This document shows, in pieces, positions 20,301 to 28,694 of a stretch of DNA of 64,000 nt. Location of the stretch: assembly GCA_001600355.1 (NCBI GenBank), contig BCJU01000002.1, forward strand, positions 1,736,001-1,800,000. Reading direction: 5' to 3'. The stretch is from Meira nashicola. Taxonomy: Eukaryota; Basidiomycota; Exobasidiomycetes; Exobasidiales; Brachybasidiaceae. A program made the translations under genes and the position numbers. How positions within the stretch are numbered: position 1 is the first letter of the stretch; every line of letters begins with the position of its first letter. The notes under the pieces were generated by a model that made no database searches, was not told where the DNA came from, and worked only from the letters and a program-made list of their open reading frames with translations.

Positions 20301-20949
20301 TCTGAGTAAAGGCACACAAACGCAGGTCTTGCCTTCACCTTTGCCGAGAGACGTTTTTCAGCCAAGACCTCTAGATGCTGTTCAATGGTCAGCAACGCCA
20401 ACAGCTGTGACGGCATCCGCACGAGTGATTGGTCTAGAACGCGATCTCAGTAGTGGAGCAGTTTCTATCGACAGTTTAGGACGGTCAAAGCAAAAGCGAT
20501 CATCAATGATGAGCGAGTATTCTGTAATGGGACTACCGGGAGGATCAAGTAATGTAGTAATTTTACATATTCTAGTTTCCGTCTTGGCTTGCCTGCCATC
20601 GAAGATTGAAATGAAAAGAATCAAAGTACGATTACCAATTCGAACACCGTTTATGTTCCGAAGAGATTCTGAATTGGAATTAGAACCGATCGTCACACCA
20701 AATTCTGCAAGTGGAACACCGAATAGGACACCTAATCTTGTCGGAAATGGAGAAGATGATTTTGTGGTTAATCGTGAAAATGTAGAGGCGCAACAAGAAT
20801 TGGAATATTTGTGCGGCATGCTCATTCCAACGCATTATGATCAAATGTCATTGAAACCGTGGGAAGCGGGAGGCGATGGAGGTGCATGGGCATTCGATTG
20901 GAGAGGAGCAAACGATTTCAGAGTATTTTATTGCGGTGTACAGATTTAG
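17344..20949 (+). CDS. Large protein with a split CNH-like (citron homology) domain
   Basis: The protein has 1201 residues from the first ATG (17344); the open frame upstream begins only at a TTG. The function is not known. Residues 1-270 are disordered and Ser/Pro-rich. At about residue 325 'RRVLLVGTVDGLYAVEI' resembles the first blades of CNH domains, followed by 'IWSGVGVYQLSIL'. At about 720-765 'WYLALAHAKSILLYES' and 'FLKEFYTPTAPKGMAFCFS' match the later CNH pattern (a lipid/small-GTPase-binding beta-propeller seen in Rom2-type RhoGEFs and Vps39/Vam6). Long disordered inserts separate the blades, including acidic 'EDDDEDDDEWDSD' near 930. The C terminus ends in conserved-looking 'WAFDWRGANDFRVFYCG'. 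No kinase, GEF or clathrin-repeat domain is seen, so it is CNH without the usual partner domains. Confidence 0.7.
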   Translation: MASFVEDVGKAGNGNDDKTHNLAFPPPAAIFAIPTHATTHASASTFSEPAEDESMVGGGDTALQGRPRPSPGLELVEKSETAMQDYRSIDPYAGTSISASNQHATPRFDVPLSYPSSGPWRTANTILSKDGIHQPDSILNHSERRYVPPITTISPIQSPIQSPKAADEAPPKYGRNHWPPFVSLGSPVADRAVVNSDLPAQGGRFPRWRGWLEKRAMERHYAQADASAEAGPSGPLETREDVRRKKSWGAGVEDDDALSDAEENEQDMPFNIDCPLHIHNFGSRFIPHLPSLPLCAVTIDLPPPASWSTARLLRRNIPEGSKRRVLLVGTVDGLYAVEIRRQKREEEGGDSLSRRLRGADPQSRQSNRGSWNGNVRVTRIWSGVGVYQLSILSTQQPEPDTKSSLYGFASRPAPANGSGIMLALCSTKTESSKNHSPFAIPTASQSGLLGEMNLGVGTGPSSSVHGHRDPAQQVLSTGHVGTGGGGGQSKMCPPSGSGDVRMWSIEAIRRIVIHVLDSTDHQPLDLLHKNRTSKSGNVRANLTARLRRAWAHLGDPSTDRKANRLSRQYSSDQSPGDGLQMRTSNSADGSKMATNAHRLNHARSQSEQLLSSKARFVSEKESAPVLEEPPVLDSAHQECLRLAHAWVPIVLPGSHPYPSGNIGHSESATSLFSDENHGGTCPTNSTHGHSTPSSAPFTSSGKGVSFYALIEAGAELHNSGTWYLALAHAKSILLYESVRPIDKGDSRSWAFLKEFYTPTAPKGMAFCFSASSENDDQARNSMSSGPGNSSLKRQLAAQRSVKSSSYSSVFRAHPSLNLFVSLGKKAVMIRASDGNVKEMEMLPVTGKGHDPDSLSPASEAGHQLSNKSSLGHSHSRKASELFESQTNSKEHWVGLERVTAQVVIRCKHHGSLPVDEVGASSNAANYEDDDEDDDEWDSDGPATPGERGVTLRDTSAGLSGKAALLRRQQQRRPQVPAHTISAGLTILSKGTQTQVLPSPLPRDVFQPRPLDAVQWSATPTAVTASARVIGLERDLSSGAVSIDSLGRSKQKRSSMMSEYSVMGLPGGSSNVVILHILVSVLACLPSKIEMKRIKVRLPIRTPFMFRRDSELELEPIVTPNSASGTPNRTPNLVGNGEDDFVVNRENVEAQQELEYLCGMLIPTHYDQMSLKPWEAGGDGGAWAFDWRGANDFRVFYCGVQI

Positions 20950-21287
20950 AGCTGTACATTATTATTTCATTTGTATATATTTGATTTGCATGGACATTCA
21001 TATCACTATTCCCTCACACACCCTTTTTTTCTATACATGCGTACCTACATTCCTGATTCTTGGGAAAAGCTGTCATTCACATCGCATATTGCTTTAGTCA
21101 AATCTATAATCACATTTGTACAAAATGCACTTATGTGGGAAAAGAGAGTGTTTAATTATGCGGCTTAATCCTGATGGGTTGCTAATTCCGAAAAGAGCCT
21201 AATTCATTGGCTCCGAGTATTGGCTATTTCCGAGTATAGGCGCGCTTCTCCACCTTGCACATGATTGTGTGTGTGTGTGTGTAATGT
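20950..21287. other. Intergenic, 338 bp, with TG repeat
   Basis: This is the 3' flank of the CNH-like gene and the promoter of the next plus-strand gene. A 17-nt alternating TG tract lies at 21266..21282, ending 5 nt before the first possible ATG. Confidence 0.5.
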
Positions 21288-22366
21288 ATGCTCTTTGCTT
21301 CTTCTCCATCACAACAATACAAGATGTCAAAAGGGAAATCATTACCACCAGCATTGAAGCAATTATTGAAAGAGCCAACGTTTCCAGCTAGAACGTCAAA
21401 GCTTTCATCTTCTTCGATTAAATTACCAGCAGGAAGGTCAGCAGGACCATTAGGAGCACCAAAAGAAACGAAATTATTTCAAACTTTTCAAACGATTTCC
21501 GATGATGCAAAATCAAAAGGGTTAGGATGGGGAGAATGGTTAAGCTTTACTACTGCAACATTAGTAACTTTAAATTCACCAAAAGCATTACAATCTCTAC
21601 ATAGACATGCAGTTAATCCTTCTTCACTTTCAATCGAAGATCGTATTGCAAGAGCTTGTTTGATGCGTGAAGTTGGATTGAAATGTATTGGATTTATTGG
21701 TATTCCAAAAGTGATCAATCAATTGGCAGCCTTGAGAGCTGCTGTTGATGAAGATGCTCAATTGAAGGATGCTCTACCCAAAGAGCCACGCAGGTAAGTA
21801 TGTGAAAGGGAGAATTGATTTATGGAATAGATTTACTGATACAAAGACTTTTTCTATTTTATAACCATAGGAAAGTTACTGCTAAGGATACAGAAGCTGT
21901 ACAAAAGGCTGCATACGCTCTTTGGGATGATATTTATACACCAGTATCAGATCGATTGATTGATATTCTTGGTCATTCTCATCCTGATTTGCCTGTATTT
22001 ATCGTTGATGGTGAATATGGTCCTTTATTCTCTATTCCAAGTACATTTTCTTCTTCTCCTGCATTAAAAGAAGAACCTATTTGGGAAGTCAATCGATTAC
22101 GAACAAGTTTAGTAGCTATGGCAGGTTTACGTGCACAAGGTGGAGTTGGACCACAAGTGACAAGTCATGTTTGGGGTTTATTAAAAGCATCAAAAAGTAT
22201 TAAAGAGAATGATATTAACAAGAAAGGATTACAATGGCTAACAACAGAAGAAGGTGCACTTTGGACTGTAAGAATGATCGATCATATTTGTGAAGCTGTT
22301 GAAGGTGGAGCACAAGAAGAAGAAGAATTACAACAAGGACAATCAGGCAGGGATAGTAAATTATAA
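21288..22366 (+). CDS. AhpD/carboxymuconolactone decarboxylase-like protein
   Basis: There are two exons, 21288..21793 and 21871..22366, joined across a 77-bp GT-AG intron (donor GTAAGT, acceptor ATAG). The join restores one frame and gives 333 residues, or 321 if the second ATG (21324, 'MSKGKSLPPALKQ') is used. I prefer the second because the first ATG lies only 5 nt after a TG repeat. The segment 'LMREVGLKCIGFIGIPKVINQLAALRAA' (shown in part: 'GLKCIGFIGIP') matches the helical core of the alkylhydroperoxidase D / CMD superfamily as found in uncharacterised fungal proteins. The CxxC peroxidase pair of true AhpD is not obvious, so peroxidase activity should not be assumed. The C terminus is Glu/Gln-rich. 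Confidence 0.75.
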
Positions 22367-22713
22367 ACAATATGCTTTTGTCATAATATTTGTTATGTTA
22401 GAATGATCAAGACGATATGTGAATAAATGAACATCGTGAATATTTGATCAATATCATGATGAAGCTTGCAAATCTTCCCCGCATTCAAAGGCACTCTCTC
22501 GGAAAAAGGGAAAATGATGTTCAGGCTTTAGCGCGAAGCTGTGTAGAATATCTTCTTTAATGCGCGGCGCACGTGTAAAGATATTTAATAAAATTTTAGA
22601 ATTTGGAAGTAAATAATGTTGCATGCATAATATCTTCTTGGAAGGGGAGAAAAAAATAAGCTGTTTTCATACCATCATATGGATCTTTCTTTTGTGATTA
22701 CGAATAGGTCAAA
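22367..22713. other. Intergenic, 347 bp
   Basis: This is the 3' flank of the AhpD-like gene and the upstream region of the NUG1-like gene. It is AT-rich, with one GC-rich island 'TGCGCGGCGCACG' near 22560. No gene was recognised. Confidence 0.45.
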
Positions 22714-24285
22714 ATGCGTGTAAAGAAACGTGCTTCTAAACGTCTTGGAACAAAACAACGTGAAAAAGTGAAAAGAAAGGTTAGAGAACATCATCGTAAA
22801 ACGCGAAAAGAAGCCAAGAATGATGTTACTTGGCGATCGAAAAAGAAGCAAGATCCCGGAATTCCAAATAGTTTCCCATACAAAGAACAACTTTTAAACG
22901 AAATTGAACAACGTAGATCTCAAGTTGAACAAGAAAAATTAGCAGCAAAAGAGGCAAAAAAGAATGGAAATGCAGCAACAGCAACATCGGAGGAGGAAGT
23001 AGATGACGAGGAATCTATGGATGAAGATGAACAAATATTCGAAGATGTACAAGCTTCAACAAGTACGGATGTACAACCTACACCATACACTGGATCTCTA
23101 AAAGCATTCTTGTCGGAAACTTTGGCTCGTGACGCTGAACCAAATGTTGTCTTAACGATTTTAGTGCTTGATGCCCGCATTCCTTTCAAATGGCGTGTAG
23201 AAAAAGTCGAAGAGCAGATCAAAAAGATTGGTTGTCCATTAGTATATGCTGTTGCACGATCAGATTTAGTGCCAAGGGAAGAATTGGTCGTGTATTCCTC
23301 ACAATTAGCCATACAATCGCCCGTCTTTCCTATCTGCAGTCCAGCACCCGCCAAAAATGGCATTCCTGCTCGACAAGGTGGCGGAATTACATCTTTGGTC
23401 GAACACATTGAAAAGGCAGTCGGTAAAGCAAAGTCAAAGAGTAACAAAGCACCAGCAGTTGCTATCATCGGAATTGAGAATGCAGGTCGTACATCATTGG
23501 CTAACATCTTGGCATCTTCTTTGCCTGAAGTGACCATATTGGACACGCCGGGAATTTTACTAGCAACGTCAAGAATTGCACATCCAGATGACGTAAATGC
23601 TGCAGAAGAAGAAGAAGATTCGGAAGAAGATGAAGACGAAAGTGATCTAAGGCTGCGTGATTATAATGCTGCTTCAAGACTTTTGATTCGCAATGCAGGT
23701 TCCATTTTCAAAGTTCGCGAACCATTACCACTCATTAACGTATTGATGGATTCAATTGCTGATAAGAAAGATCTGATGATGAATTATAATACCCCTGCTT
23801 TTGTTGACGCAAAAGATTTCTTGATCGGCGTTGCTCGTTCTTCTGGACATTTGAAGAAAGGCGCAATTCCTGATACAGTTGCAGCTGCAAGAACAGTTTT
23901 ACATCAATGGTCAACCGGCCTGGTGGGATATTACAGTAAAGGACCAAGCAAGATCAATATGACTACAGATCAATCAAAATTGTATTCCTCTCATTTACAG
24001 AACTTTGAAAGTACAATCAACTCGGATGAAAGCCTTGCTCAAATCTGTTTACCAAGGAAAGAATGGCGCAAAAAATTCAACAGCAAAGAGATTCGTCTAA
24101 AACCCGAAGGATATGGTATGCTTGGCTTTGAACCGAAACTTGCCTTTGTGAAGACAGAAGATGATGAAGTTGAGGAGGAAGAAGAGGGCGAAGAGGATGA
24201 TGAAGATGTCGAATTTGATGATGAGGACGAAGATGAGGAAGACGACGAGGAAGAAGAAGAAGAAGATGATGATGATGATGAATAA
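22714..24285 (+). CDS. NUG1: Nug1-family 60S ribosome assembly protein with degenerate GTPase motifs
   Basis: A 523-residue protein. The basic N terminus and the block 'DVTWRSKKKQDPGIPNSFPY' (37-56) closely follow yeast Nug1, a nucleolar circularly permuted GTPase of pre-60S particles. The permuted order is visible, but the motifs are altered. DARDP is 'DARIP' (153-157), the G4 NKxD is 'ARSD' (181-184), and the G1 GxxxxGKS is 'GIENAGRTS' (253-261), with Arg for the catalytic Lys. Only about 15 residues separate G1 from the G3 'DTPG' (277-280), so the switch-I/G2 segment seems missing. A C-terminal part ('ARSSGHLKKGAIPD', 'AARTVLHQW') is normal for the family. The last 45 residues are almost all Asp/Glu. 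It is probably a non-GTP-binding scaffold form of Nug1, or a paralogue with the active copy elsewhere. Confidence 0.85.
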   Translation: MRVKKRASKRLGTKQREKVKRKVREHHRKTRKEAKNDVTWRSKKKQDPGIPNSFPYKEQLLNEIEQRRSQVEQEKLAAKEAKKNGNAATATSEEEVDDEESMDEDEQIFEDVQASTSTDVQPTPYTGSLKAFLSETLARDAEPNVVLTILVLDARIPFKWRVEKVEEQIKKIGCPLVYAVARSDLVPREELVVYSSQLAIQSPVFPICSPAPAKNGIPARQGGGITSLVEHIEKAVGKAKSKSNKAPAVAIIGIENAGRTSLANILASSLPEVTILDTPGILLATSRIAHPDDVNAAEEEEDSEEDEDESDLRLRDYNAASRLLIRNAGSIFKVREPLPLINVLMDSIADKKDLMMNYNTPAFVDAKDFLIGVARSSGHLKKGAIPDTVAAARTVLHQWSTGLVGYYSKGPSKINMTTDQSKLYSSHLQNFESTINSDESLAQICLPRKEWRKKFNSKEIRLKPEGYGMLGFEPKLAFVKTEDDEVEEEEEGEEDDEDVEFDDEDEDEEDDEEEEEEDDDDDE

Positions 24286-24416
24286 GGGATTATATAATAT
24301 AGATCTTTCACACGCATTTTATTACTGTACTTTATTCTTTTCAGCGCAATGACACATACGCTTTTCTCTAGGCAAGAGTTTGATTTCATATAATACATTC
24401 AATAGGTATACCGGCA

Positions 24417-25112
24417 TTAATCATCCGCCAAAGGAGCTTCCTCTTCCAGATAGCGCACAAGTCTTACTCTTAATTCTGTCGAATCATCTCCACGTAAGAT
24501 ATCCGAAACGAAAAAGCATTCCGTCTGCATTTGCACCATTTCCAAACAACCGCGAACTACACCTGCAAGTACATTGCTAAACCAAAGTCCTCCTTGTCTT
24601 GCATCTTCTGGAAGTTCTACGAATTCTGCTAATGGATTTTCCTCAAAAGTTAAAGAGAACTCTTGTGTTGTGTTATTTGCCAAAGCAGAAGCTCCTGTTG
24701 CTGCTGTTGCATCATTCGCATTTCCAGGTTGTCCAGCTGTATCTCCGCTCGTGCTAGCATTATCAGCAGATGTTCCAGTTGTAGTTTGTATTGATGATCG
24801 ATTATGATGTGTAATTGTTGGTGTGATGTTCAAAAAAGATTTAAAACCAACTTTGCTTACAACTTCAGCCGTTTCTTTAAAATCTTGACATCTTTGAATA
24901 TTTGATCTTGCAAGAAAATCTTCAATTAATCTTGTACCGATATTATAACCCATCTTGTCTAATTGTTTATTCACTTCTTCATAATCTTCATAATCTTTTA
25001 TCAATTGAACTACTAATGCTCCATACGTTAGGGCAAATAGTTCTGCGTTCACTTTTTCAGTCTTATTCTTCCATACATCCTCCCCCGTTGTTTTGAATTG
25101 TTTCGTAGACAT
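24417..25112 (-). CDS. BET3: TRAPP complex subunit Bet3 (TRAPPC3)
   Basis: Bet3 is a core subunit of the TRAPP tethering complexes, which act as Ypt1 GEF in ER-Golgi and Golgi traffic and autophagy. The 231-residue product carries the diagnostic runs '[18 protein letters not shown]' (26-43), '[13 protein letters not shown]' (47-59) and '[15 protein letters not shown]' (61-75). Cys75 aligns with the palmitoylated Cys of Bet3. The C-terminal half ('[17 protein letters not shown]', then '[19 protein letters not shown]') is also conserved. Family members are about 180-193 residues. The surplus is a single Thr/Ala/Asn/Gly-rich insert of about 45 residues (103-149) placed between the two conserved halves. 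It is convergent with the NUG1-like gene (131 bp between stops). Confidence 0.95.
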   Translation of the reverse strand: MSTKQFKTTGEDVWKNKTEKVNAELFALTYGALVVQLIKDYEDYEEVNKQLDKMGYNIGTRLIEDFLARSNIQRCQDFKETAEVVSKVGFKSFLNITPTITHHNRSSIQTTTGTSADNASTSGDTAGQPGNANDATAATGASALANNTTQEFSLTFEENPLAEFVELPEDARQGGLWFSNVLAGVVRGCLEMVQMQTECFFVSDILRGDDSTELRVRLVRYLEEEAPLADD

Positions 25113-25538
25113 CTTTTGTCTGAATGGTTAAGGCAACAGAAGATGATGATCAAAAGGAAGGAACGTATGGTTCGTGCGCGACTTCCAATTTAGACCACTT
25201 GTCACCCTTATACTACGTACTTCACGTGTGATTTCGCAAAAATGCACTTCCCGCGCCGCGCATAACACACAGCAAAGTGTTCTTGAATTAGAAAGACTAC
25301 TTTCTCCTCACGGACTCTGATCCATTTGTCAACCTGTTCGGAAGTAAACGATCCGAAGGGCTATTGTTTTGTGCTGAGTAGAGTGTCCTGCTTATTTTCG
25401 TGTTTTCCTTGTGGGCGTGAACTCTTTGAGCCTGAGTAGACTAAATAATCAAATTTTGACAACTGTTATGCGTTTCCTTTTTAACCACGCACATTCTTTT
25501 TTTTTGTGTAAATTATTTGCGGGTTGCACAAACGTTTC
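25113..25538. promoter_or_regulatory. Divergent intergenic region, 426 bp
   Basis: This lies between the start of BET3 (minus) and that of an uncharacterised plus-strand gene. It includes a GC-rich patch 'TCCCGCGCCGCGC' near 25250 and a T-rich tract at about 25495-25506. No recognised factor site was found. Confidence 0.4.
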
Positions 25539-26738
25539 ATGAACCGCCACATTGATAGCTCAGATACGAGCTGTACAATTTTGAACTCTCCTAGTGGACA
25601 TAATAGTGGTGTTTCGTATTTCATTGATACAAATTTGGTTGTAAAGGAAATAGATTCTGAAGCCTCACACAGCGCCGAGATGGTATCCAAACTACATGCA
25701 CAGCTTCAAGCCATTGAAAGCGCATCAGCACAAAGATCTGATTCAGAATATGATGAAAATGAAAAAAGTCCCGCCAAGAGAGGACGATCAACACCAAGAG
25801 GAAGACCGATTACACTTGAGAATGTCAATATTGATAGAACAAGGCGTTCTGCATCGGTTGCAAGCAGGAAAAAAACGCGAGCAATGATACAAACACCAGT
25901 TGAAGATTTTGAGGATCAAGAAAGCTCACAGGAACAAGAAGAGGCTGCTGAAAAAGTCAAAAACGTTAAAGAAGTCAAAGAAGTCCAAGCAAGTAATTCA
26001 CCAGAAAAAGAAGATAGTGCAAGAAAACGACACAAGAAAAATGATTCAAAAGGCGAGAGTTACTCCTTAGAATCTGTATCATCAGCACCTCCATTGAAGT
26101 GTTCACTTCCGATTGGTCCAATCAAAGGCAGAGGGAAGAAAGATGCAAGTGCTTATGACAATCTTAAAAAGTATCTTCCCAACAATGTACGCCTAGGCGT
26201 TGATCAAATTTTGAAAACGGTTGATGCTCAAACATTGAATATTCAAGGCTTTGAATTTGATGAATTGGAGGTGGAGATACGAATGGAAGAAGAAGAGGTA
26301 GAGGCAGGAGAAGTTGATCAGTCGGAAAAAGGGGAAGGTGAAACTACACAACCGGCTGGTGTCGATGAAACAACTTTGTTGGACGAAACAGTACAACGCG
26401 AGAATGCGGAGAGCACCGAAAGACAAAGATCAAACAATTCACCATCATCTTCCTCGGAAGCAACACGCGTTGAAACGAATGCACCAGCTAAACGTTCTCA
26501 ACAAACAGTCTTGCAAAAGTTTTTGAGCGATGCTGTGAAAGACTTCGGAAGAGAGCATTTCGAATCAGAAATGAAAGAGCAAATAAAGAAGGCAAAGCTA
26601 GAAGAGCTTCTCCCTGATTTGATGAAAAAAGAACTTCAGAAATACATCAGCAGCAACGCAGGTGGGCTGATAAGTGAGCTCATCAATTCTAATCTGAATT
26701 CGTCGTTCAATCCAAGTGATGAGCTTGTGGAGGAGTAG
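25539..26738 (+). CDS. Charged, mostly disordered protein of unknown function
   Basis: I recognise no family. From the ATG at 25539 the product is 399 residues. A second in-frame ATG at 25680 ('MVSKLHAQLQAIESA') begins a more protein-like helix and may be the real start. Seen in order: a helix, a basic stretch with an AT-hook-like core 'TPRGRPI', Lys/Glu-rich segments ('KVKNVKEVKEVQ'), a compact segment 'YDNLKKYLPNNVRLGVDQI' with 'LNIQGFEFDELEVEIRMEEEE', an acidic/Ser-rich linker, and a C-terminal helical block ('TVLQKFLSDAVKDF', 'LEELLPDLMKKELQKYI'). The AT-hook-like motif and charge pattern would suit a chromatin or nuclear protein, but this is only inference. Confidence 0.6.
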   Translation: MNRHIDSSDTSCTILNSPSGHNSGVSYFIDTNLVVKEIDSEASHSAEMVSKLHAQLQAIESASAQRSDSEYDENEKSPAKRGRSTPRGRPITLENVNIDRTRRSASVASRKKTRAMIQTPVEDFEDQESSQEQEEAAEKVKNVKEVKEVQASNSPEKEDSARKRHKKNDSKGESYSLESVSSAPPLKCSLPIGPIKGRGKKDASAYDNLKKYLPNNVRLGVDQILKTVDAQTLNIQGFEFDELEVEIRMEEEEVEAGEVDQSEKGEGETTQPAGVDETTLLDETVQRENAESTERQRSNNSPSSSSEATRVETNAPAKRSQQTVLQKFLSDAVKDFGREHFESEMKEQIKKAKLEELLPDLMKKELQKYISSNAGGLISELINSNLNSSFNPSDELVEE

Positions 26739-27153
26739 TTTCAGCATACACACTTCGCCATGGTACCGAAACGCAAATGCCGAAAGATTTCTGATAAATA
26801 CTCGCTCTGAACAATACATTCATCAGATTGTTCATCATTGTAAAATACCCAATATGTTTCATTAATATTGACGAAATGGCCATCTTTATTACAATCAATC
26901 CATCTTTGCACTGACGCGAGGTGAAAGCACTAAACTTAGGTCCAAGGAAGCATAAGCTGATGAAGTCAATGACACGCTAAAAAGCTTCTCGGAGAAAAAG
27001 GCTTTTTGACAGGCATTTAGCGTGATAAAATCTTAGATTAAGCAAACGTGGCTTGCAAATTTTTAAAACCAAAATTTTACATCTTCTATTTCTTATTATT
27101 CACCATTGATTTTGTGAAGATGAGAAGACCATGAGGTATCGCATTGAGTCATC
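26739..27153. other. Intergenic, 415 bp
   Basis: This is the region between two tandem plus-strand genes. It is AT-rich before 27154. Short open stretches on the minus strand have no domain features. No RNA gene was recognised. Confidence 0.45.
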
Positions 27154-28491
27154 ATGGCGGTGACAGCTGAAGTATTAGAGGTGGAAAGAGAAGGGACAGA
27201 GAACAAGGAGCAAATGATATACTTTATTCCTTCAAGAGATTTACCAATTCTGTCCAAAAGGTCTAATTCATCAGTATCACCAAGAGATATTGCAACCAGC
27301 TTACAGCATATTGCATCCTCTTTAGGAGTCGCAAAGGGTCAATCAGAGCATATACTGGTAAATGTTCGCCATGCAAGTGGAAAAGTGACAAATGCAAACA
27401 CTATATGCGAAGAAATAGAAGAAGTTGCGGATCACTTTGAAACGCAATTTACACATCGATGGCTTCTCAACGTCAATTGTCTTGGCTGGTTAAAGAGTAA
27501 TTTTGATGAAAATGAAGACTTAATTGATGGTATATTGTCTGAATCAAGTCGATTGGTAGCTGTATTGTCCGGTCAATCAGCTTCGGGTGGAATTCGAAAG
27601 ATGTATCACTTTCCTGGATCCAGTTCGAGATCAGATGATGACGATTCCGTCTCTGTAATTATCAAAGAGGCTGCCATTGTGGAAGACTCCTTAGGAGGAA
27701 GAACATGGAGTGCGGCACCTTTGCTCGCAGATTATTTGTTGAAACACTTCAATAATGATTCTCTTAATAAGCTCAATATCTTGGAGCTTGGTGCAGGTAC
27801 TGGATTGACAGGTCTCACGTTGGCAAAAGCATTACAAAAGTATGGAAAACAGGCGAATGTACACCTTACGGATTTCAATGAGAATGTGTTGGATAATCTC
27901 AAGATTAACACTCGTTTAAATATCTTATCTGACAAGGCGGAAGACAGCTCTGTTCACGTAAAAGTGTTTCCACTTGATTGGTCAGATGCTCTTTCCAATT
28001 CTCTGTTGGAGGATAATAAGGACTTATCAAACACCTACGATTGCTTGCTATGTGCCGATTGCATCTATGAATCTCAACATGCTGAACTTATTCATGCTGT
28101 CGCAAGTCGTTTATTGACAAAAGAGTTCGCTATCACAAAGCCAAACAATCATTCTCGACGAAACTTGTTTGGAAAGATGTTTGTTTTAACTCCATTACGT
28201 GTCAATCTTCAGAACGAAACCGAGGCGCTGTACCATTTCTTTCCTCATGCAGATAAGAGAGAATTAGACGAGGCAAAATTGTCTTTATGTATTACAAACC
28301 AACAAGACTACATTCTTGAATCTCAAGAAGATTTTGGACCGCCAAAATTACGAACTACGACAAATCCAGCCAAAGAAGCCGGCCCTTCTTCTTCCCTTAG
28401 AGCACATCTCATTAATGCATCCAACAATTCTCATATAGACGGCATAATTTATAGACTCCATACGATAGAATGGTGCAATATGATAGATTGA
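27154..28491 (+). CDS. Family-16 (METTL21-like) S-adenosylmethionine methyltransferase
   Basis: A 445-residue protein. The C-terminal half is a seven-beta-strand methyltransferase of the METTL21/FAM86 (Methyltransf_16) group, which methylates lysines in proteins such as translation factors and chaperones. Motif I is 'LNILELGAGTGLTGL' near residue 207. The acidic strand-2 end is in 'VHLTDFNENVLDNL'. Post-I is 'VFPLDWSDA', and the motif typical of this group is 'DCLLCADCIYE' near 293, in the place of DxxY. An upstream 'TWSAAPLLADYLL' also fits the family (usual 'W.a.. La.yl'). The first 170 residues are family-specific and not assignable. The substrate cannot be predicted from sequence alone; yeast Rrg1/Efm-type enzymes are the closest idea. 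Confidence 0.8.
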   Translation: MAVTAEVLEVEREGTENKEQMIYFIPSRDLPILSKRSNSSVSPRDIATSLQHIASSLGVAKGQSEHILVNVRHASGKVTNANTICEEIEEVADHFETQFTHRWLLNVNCLGWLKSNFDENEDLIDGILSESSRLVAVLSGQSASGGIRKMYHFPGSSSRSDDDDSVSVIIKEAAIVEDSLGGRTWSAAPLLADYLLKHFNNDSLNKLNILELGAGTGLTGLTLAKALQKYGKQANVHLTDFNENVLDNLKINTRLNILSDKAEDSSVHVKVFPLDWSDALSNSLLEDNKDLSNTYDCLLCADCIYESQHAELIHAVASRLLTKEFAITKPNNHSRRNLFGKMFVLTPLRVNLQNETEALYHFFPHADKRELDEAKLSLCITNQQDYILESQEDFGPPKLRTTTNPAKEAGPSSSLRAHLINASNNSHIDGIIYRLHTIEWCNMID

Positions 28492-28694
28492 CAAGTAAGA
28501 AATAGAGAAAAAGTGAGATTGAGCGATATCTAGACAAAATACATGAGAATTTGCTTCTCCAAAAAAAAAAGAAAGAATAAAGACGATGGATGATGGTATG
28601 ATTGCTAAGGACAATAATAATGTTGACAACAAGGAGAAAGTAGAGTAAGAAAAAACACGAATAAGGAAATTCTTTTTTGTTTTCCTGAGAAAGA

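Noticed and set aside
24140..24285. Long poly-Ser open frame antisense to the NUG1-like C terminus
   Set aside because: It is the reverse complement of the Asp/Glu-rich tail (GAT/GAA codons) and has no independent support.
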